Shown: piece by piece, positions 60,255-64,000 of the stretch
Layout of the letters: every line of letters starts with the position of its first letter
Numbering within the stretch: position 1 is the first letter of the stretch
NCBI RefSeq assembly: GCF_000717595.1
Contig: NZ_JNZO01000007.1
Coordinates: forward strand, 173,361-237,360
Length of the DNA: 64,000 nt
Source of the DNA: Streptomyces flavochromogenes
Lineage (GTDB): Bacteria; Actinomycetota; Actinomycetes; Streptomycetales; Streptomycetaceae
Direction: 5' to 3'
The notes under the pieces: generated by a model
The model's database searches: none
Told to the model about the DNA's origin: nothing
What the model saw: the letters and a program-made list of their open reading frames with translations, nothing else
Made by a program: the position numbers and the translations under genes

Positions 60255-60887
60255 TCAGGTTCCCGCGTGCCGGAGCCGGTACAGGTCACGGAGGAGGGCG
60301 ATCTCCGCCCCGTGGTGCAGGAGTTCCTGGTTCACCCACCAGACGGTCTCCAGGAAGGGATCCTCGGGATCGCTGCCGTGTGGATAGGTGCTGTACCCGA
60401 CGGTGTCGAGCGCCTTGTCGTCGGCGGACAGCAGGGCGTCCCGCCAGGCGCCGGCGGCGGTGTCGAACGCGGCGACGGCCGTCGCGACGTCCCCGCTGAT
60501 CGTGTAGTCGTCGCGGGTGAGGGTGTGGCTGCCGTTCGTGTGGTCGGCGCGGAGCGCGAGCAGCTCGCTGAGGTGACTCAGCCGCCAGGCGATCGTCGTG
60601 AACGGCGGCGGTGCCGGATGGGGTGCCGGGGTCGCGTCCCTGCCCCAGTCGCCGGATTCGGTGCCGGTCAGCACGGTGGCGCGCGGCCCGGGACCTTCGA
60701 CGCGGTGTCGGACGGACCAGCAGCCGGGCCCCGGCTCCCAGAGGTACTCCGCGTCGGTCATCGGACCGACCTCGACGTCCGTACCGTTCCCGCTGTCCCT
60801 CACCGGCCCCGCCATGCGGTCGGTCAGCCGCCGGCGGGCGAAGTCGAACTGGCCGAGGAGGGGGACGAGCCGAGCGGGTATCGCCAT
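60255..60887 (-). CDS. DinB-like (mycothiol-dependent transferase fold) protein
   Basis: 210 residues, four-helix DinB fold. Three likely metal-ligand His are at the expected places: RLSHLSELLALRADH in helix 2 and NQELLHHGAEIALLRDLYR in the last helix. In actinobacteria this fold serves mycothiol-dependent enzymes and others; no activity can be assigned. Confidence 0.82.
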   Translation of the reverse strand: MAIPARLVPLLGQFDFARRRLTDRMAGPVRDSGNGTDVEVGPMTDAEYLWEPGPGCWSVRHRVEGPGPRATVLTGTESGDWGRDATPAPHPAPPPFTTIAWRLSHLSELLALRADHTNGSHTLTRDDYTISGDVATAVAAFDTAAGAWRDALLSADDKALDTVGYSTYPHGSDPEDPFLETVWWVNQELLHHGAEIALLRDLYRLRHAGT

Positions 60888-60942
60888 CGGGGGCTCCGGA
60901 TCGCAGAGGGGCGGGGCATGGCCGGCCGGTGAGGAGAGGCGG

Positions 60943-61012
60943 GCGGGGTCAGGCCCGGTGGGTAGCCGGGCGGGGTGACAAGCGGGGTCGGGCCCGGCGG
61001 GCAGTCGGGTGG
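60943..61012. repeat. Two imperfect 31-bp direct repeats, 39 bp apart
   Basis: 60943-60973 and 60982-61012 share 26 of 31 bases (GCGGGGTC-A/G-GGCCCGG...). They lie between the DinB start and the stop of the MerR-TOBE gene. Probably a local duplication; no role is seen. Confidence 0.55.
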
Positions 61013-61026
61013 AGCGAGGGGCGGGA

Positions 61027-61422
61027 TCAGATCCGGTCGATGTGCACGCTCGTCGACTTCACGCGGGCGGTGGCCTGCATGCCGACCTCGAGACCCAATT
61101 CCTCGACGGCCTCACGGGTGAGGAGCGAGACGAGCCGGTGCGGACCCGCCTGGATCTCCACCTGCGCGGCGATGTCGCCGAGCTTGACGGCCGTGACGAT
61201 GCCGGGGAACGCGTTGCGCACCGACGTGTACGCCACGTCGTCGTCGCCCTGGCCGCTCTGCGCGACCTCGACCGAGAAGGCGGCCAGGTCGCGGCCGTCG
61301 ATGAGGCGTCGGCCGTTCTCGTCGCGATGGGTGACGAACCGCCCGCCGTCGGCCCAGCGGCGTGCGGTGTCGGGGCTCACGCCCAGCAGGCGTGCCGCCT
61401 GCCCGATGGTGTAGGACTGCAT
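61027..61422 (-). CDS. MerR-type helix-turn-helix fused to a TOBE (molybdate-binding) domain
   Basis: 131 residues. N-terminal excisionase/MerR-like helix-turn-helix (about 3-45: YTIGQAARLLGVSPDTARRWAD; GRRLIDGRDLAAF). C-terminal single TOBE/MOP domain (about 65-131: SVRNAFPGIVTAVKLGDIAAQVEIQAG; ELGLEVGMQATARVKSTSVHI). The domain pair suggests a small molybdate or tungstate-responsive regulator. Molybdate transport genes usually sit beside it but are not in the window. Confidence 0.87.
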   Translation of the reverse strand: MQSYTIGQAARLLGVSPDTARRWADGGRFVTHRDENGRRLIDGRDLAAFSVEVAQSGQGDDDVAYTSVRNAFPGIVTAVKLGDIAAQVEIQAGPHRLVSLLTREAVEELGLEVGMQATARVKSTSVHIDRI

Positions 61423-61497
61423 GTGCGAGAGATTAGGCCCCCGAGGCTCTTATATGCAAGGAAAGGGCGCATATCTCATCGTCCTGGACAAGCGTTG

Positions 61498-61992
61498 TCA
61501 TTCAGGGGGAATCCGCCCGCCGCCCGACCGTCGCCCGACCGCCTCGACCAGCGGCAGCAGCCGGTGGGCCACCCGCTCCCGCAGCGCGATCTCGGTACGG
61601 GTGCGGACCACCCCGGGCAGCTGGATGAGTCGCTGGATGACGTCCTCCAGGTGCCCGGCGTCGCGGGCGACCACCCGGGTGAGCAGATCGCCGCCACCGG
61701 TGATGGAGAAGGCCTCCACGATCTCCGGCACGGCCGCGAGTGCGTCGCCGACCTCGTCGAGGTGCCCCTGGGTCACCTCGACGTGGACGAAGGCGAGCAC
61801 CGGGTGCCCCAGCGCGGCAGGAGAGAGGACGGGACCGGTCGCGGTGATCACCCCGTCGCGTTCCAGACGATCGATCCTGGCCTGTACGGTGCCCCGCGCC
61901 ACGCCCAGGATCCGCGCGTACTCACGCACGCTCGTCCGCGGCTGCTCGATGAGCAGCCGCAGGATCCGGGTGTCGAGCTCGTCCACGGCCAT
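61498..61992 (-). CDS. Lrp/AsnC-family regulator
   Basis: 164 residues. N-terminal winged helix (DELDTRILRLLIEQPRTSVREYARILGVARGTVQARIDRLERDGVI) and C-terminal RAM domain (GHPVLAFVHVEVTQGHLDEVGDALAAVPEIVEAFSITGGGDLLTRVVARD). Amino acids or aromatic metabolites are typical effectors. ATG 61992 has AGGAGG upstream; the open frame beyond lies in the regulatory region. Diverges from the FAD/Rieske gene, with three related half-sites between. Confidence 0.9.
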   Translation of the reverse strand: MAVDELDTRILRLLIEQPRTSVREYARILGVARGTVQARIDRLERDGVITATGPVLSPAALGHPVLAFVHVEVTQGHLDEVGDALAAVPEIVEAFSITGGGDLLTRVVARDAGHLEDVIQRLIQLPGVVRTRTEIALRERVAHRLLPLVEAVGRRSGGGRIPPE

Positions 61993-62043
61993 ACGCGGCG
62001 GTCCTCCTCGGTTCCTTCGGTGCGGTACGGGGGTACCCGGGTT

Positions 62044-62070
62044 CGGAATCGTTTCATTCCGGTACGGAAT
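62044..62070. promoter_or_regulatory. Probable AsnC operator: three CGGAAT half-sites
   Basis: CGGAAT (62044-62049), ATTCCG (62056-62061) and CGGAAT (62065-62070) alternate in orientation with 6- and 3-nt spacers. Multiple half-sites between divergent genes are usual for Lrp/AsnC octamers. Confidence 0.65.
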
Positions 62071-62197
62071 CCGCTCCTCCAGGGCCCCTCCGCGCATACG
62101 GCGGTGGCCGGAAGGCGACTGAGCCAGACGGCTCCGGGTATCTCCCGAGGAGGGGTACCGCGTGCCGTCCACCGGGCAGCCGCGGAGAGGAGCGACC

Positions 62198-63610
62198 ATG
62201 CGACGCGGATCCGGGAACTCGTACTGGACGGCGTCGGCGCCGCCGCCCGACGCCGCGCACCCGCCCCTGGACGGTGATCTCTCCGCCGACGTGGTCGTCG
62301 TGGGCGCCGGTGTCGCCGGCGTGTCCACCGCCCGGGATCTGGTCCGCGCGGGGGCGGACGTGGTCCTCCTGGAGGCCGGCCGGATCGCGGCCGGCGTGAC
62401 CGGGCACGCCGCCGGCGAGCTGACCTCCCTGCACGGCCTCTGTTACGCGCGCCTGCGCCGCCGTCGGGGCCCGGAGGGCGCCGCCCTGTACGCCGACGCC
62501 CAGGAGGACGCCCTGCGCCAGGTGGTGCGGGACTGCGTGGAACTGGGGGTCGACGCGGAGATCGAACACCGGCCGGCCTTCACGTACACCGTCGACGAGG
62601 GAAGTGCGGCGGACATCCACGAGGAGGCGGACGCCGCCGAGGAAGCGGGTCTGCGGGCGACGACGGTGACCGACACGGGGCTCCCGTACCCGGTCGTGGC
62701 CGCCGTGAGGGTGGAGGACCAGCTCCAGTTCCACCCGCGCCGGTTCCTGCTCGGCCTGGCGGACGACTTCGTCGCGCGGGGCGGTCGCCTCCACGAGGGC
62801 ACGCGCGTCACCGGGCTCCACGACGGCGCCGAATGCCGTCTCACGGTGGAGGGCGGAGCCACGGTCCACGCCCGGGACGTCGTCCTCACCACCCACTTCC
62901 CGCTCCGCTGCCACAGCAGCCTCCTGGTGCGCCTCTCGGTGCGCCGGGAACTCGTCGTCGCCGCGTCCGTGGACGAACGCCATGCCCCTTACGGCATGTT
63001 CGTGACGTTCGACGACGGCGTCCGGTCGGTGCGTACGGCTCCGCTGGGAGAGGGGCGGCGGTTGCTGATCGTGGCGGGCGAGGCGTTCGAGCCGGGGAGC
63101 GGGGGCGTGCCCGAGCGGTACGACAGCCTGGAGGCGTGGGCGCGCGGGCACCTGCCGGGCTTCGCCGAGGCGACGGAGATCCACCGGTGGGCGGCGCAGG
63201 ACGTCCACACACCGGACGGGATGCCCTGTGTGGGCCACGAGCACCCGGACACCCAGCATGTCTACCTCGCCACCGGCTTCGGCGGATGGGGCCTCAGCAA
63301 CGGCGTCGCCGCCGGCCGCCTGCTTGCCGCGCACGTGACGGGCGCGCCGCGCCCCGCCTGGACGGAACTCGTCGACCCGCGCCGCCACCTGCCGGTCCGC
63401 GAGGTTCCCGGGGTCGTACGGCGACAGTCCACGGTGGCGCGCCACTGCGTGGCGGGTCGGCGGACGGCCCGACGCTGCACCCACATGGGCTGCGAGCTGG
63501 GCTTCAACGAGGCCGAGCAGACCTGGGAGTGCCCCTGCCACGGCTCCCGCTTCGCCGCCGACGGCAGCGTCCTCCAGGGCCCGGCCACGCGCGCGCTGAC
63601 GGAGGACTGA
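62198..63610 (+). CDS. FAD-dependent (DAO-type) oxidoreductase with shortened C-terminal Rieske domain
   Basis: 470 residues. DAO domain: FAD motif VVVGAGVAGVSTARDLVRAG (about 33-52), GHAAGELTSLHG, and GTGFGG-like ATGFGGWGLSNGVAAGRLLA. The C-terminus carries Rieske cluster ligands: CTHMGC and CPCHGSRF. Relatives normally have roughly 45 residues between the VARH.VGDR segment and CTHLGC; here only about eight remain, so the first Rieske strands look deleted in frame. Whether the [2Fe-2S] cluster still forms is doubtful. ATG 62198 has GAGAGGAG upstream; ATG 62162 lacks one. Substrate unknown; amine or amino-acid oxidation is typical. Confidence 0.87.
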   Translation: MRRGSGNSYWTASAPPPDAAHPPLDGDLSADVVVVGAGVAGVSTARDLVRAGADVVLLEAGRIAAGVTGHAAGELTSLHGLCYARLRRRRGPEGAALYADAQEDALRQVVRDCVELGVDAEIEHRPAFTYTVDEGSAADIHEEADAAEEAGLRATTVTDTGLPYPVVAAVRVEDQLQFHPRRFLLGLADDFVARGGRLHEGTRVTGLHDGAECRLTVEGGATVHARDVVLTTHFPLRCHSSLLVRLSVRRELVVAASVDERHAPYGMFVTFDDGVRSVRTAPLGEGRRLLIVAGEAFEPGSGGVPERYDSLEAWARGHLPGFAEATEIHRWAAQDVHTPDGMPCVGHEHPDTQHVYLATGFGGWGLSNGVAAGRLLAAHVTGAPRPAWTELVDPRRHLPVREVPGVVRRQSTVARHCVAGRRTARRCTHMGCELGFNEAEQTWECPCHGSRFAADGSVLQGPATRALTED

Positions 63611-63976
63611 GCCGGCGGGCAGGGGAGGTGCCGTGCCCGGGACAGCCGCACGGGTTTGTATCCGCCGTGTATCAGGGAGCGCGTGATCGGCCATCGAATC
63701 GGCCCGCGCGCGGCGACGGCGGGCGGCGCGAACGGAGTCGCCTCGTGCCCGTCCGACCTGCCTGTTCGCGGGTACGGAGGGCGTGAGAGGACAGCCCCGG
63801 GTGCCTGGCGCCGCGTCGTCGCCGCGCCCGATGTCTGCCGTATCGTGCCCTTCGGGTCGCCGGCGGTGCGCCGACGTGCGCATGGCCGCCCAAGCCCACC
63901 CCCCCCTGCCTCACGCCCCACACCGCCGCGCCCCCGCCTCACGCCCCCGCACCCCCGCCTCCCCCCCCCCGCCGCG
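63611..63976. other. 366-bp non-coding stretch with C-rich repeats
   Basis: No convincing gene. From about 63895 the plus strand is a C-rich low-complexity run with repeats of CCTCACGCCCC type and a C10 homopolymer at 63961-63970, directly behind the stop of a presumed minus-strand gene. Confidence 0.55.
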
Positions 63977-64000
63977 TCACGCCTCGAACAGGAGCCGCCC
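63977..64000 (-). CDS. Possible 3' end of a minus-strand gene entering from the right
   Basis: The last 24 bases read GRLLFEA-stop on the minus strand. Seven codons are too few to name a product; the call rests on codon pattern and on the low-complexity sequence beginning right after the stop. Confidence 0.35.
   Translation of the reverse strand, partial: GRLLFEA

Noticed and set aside
1..64000. tRNA, rRNA, CRISPR arrays, transposases, phage genes, toxin-antitoxin pairs, origin features
   Set aside because: Looked for by eye in the gaps and in all plausible frames; none found. The repeats present are short and local.

Overview
The window is high-GC actinobacterial DNA, almost certainly from Streptomyces or a close relative. 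Codon third positions are nearly all G/C, GTG starts are common, and the gene families are typical of that genus: Ser/Thr kinases, a LAL-type LuxR regulator, an ssu operon with a cysteine-ended leader peptide, a DmdR/IdeR-type iron box, and many one-component regulators. I see no rRNA, tRNA, CRISPR array, prophage or intact insertion sequence. All calls come from reading the sequence; no database search was run.

Layout. 0-3.6 kb: 5' part of a DExH helicase, a YdjM-like membrane protein, and a TetR/NmrA-like divergent pair with a clear operator. 3.6-7.2 kb: a two-gene ABC exporter whose ATP sites are degenerate in a complementary way. 7.4-10.5 kb: a secreted PNGase A-like amidase facing a Tat-exported GH109 alpha-N-acetylgalactosaminidase. 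10.8-16.2 kb: a two-part FAD/Fe-S D-lactate dehydrogenase and a MarR/ABC exporter divergent pair. 16.2-18.6 kb: an isolated 19-codon gene with its own ribosome site and strong terminator, a short MltG and a flavin monooxygenase. 18.6-22.8 kb: leader peptide-ssuC-ssuB-ssuA-ssuD for sulfonate sulfur. 22.9-26.9 kb: an iron-regulated siderophore importer reading the other way.

27-33 kb: nitrobindin-like protein, S9 peptidase, LuxR regulator, small anchored protein, aminopeptidase P. 33-38 kb: a Ser/Thr kinase, then a compact operon of an NTF2/SnoaL-like protein, a CrtI-like FAD enzyme and a ferredoxin-type reductase, the most interesting uncharacterised unit here. 38-39.7 kb: STAS protein, then a deletion scar joining the tail of a NarL-type regulator to a broken FtsX permease. 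39.8-42.7 kb: PadR regulator and two coupled membrane proteins behind a promoter/operator. 42.7-45.2 kb: VanZ-response regulator-histidine kinase. 45.4-51 kb: small enzymes with ArsR, AraC and CsoR-like regulatory sites, plus a C-terminal gene remnant. 51-60 kb: a signalling block (LAL regulator, Ser/Thr kinase coupled to a helical-repeat protein, PAS/GAF/PP2C phosphatase). 60-64 kb: DinB protein, MerR-TOBE protein, AsnC regulator with an operator, and a FAD/Rieske oxidoreductase whose Rieske domain seems to carry an in-frame deletion.

Functional themes are nutrient scavenging (sulfonates, ferric siderophores, lactate, glycans, peptides), export, and dense local regulation. At many divergent gene pairs a readable inverted repeat lies between the starts, so regulator-target pairs can be proposed directly.
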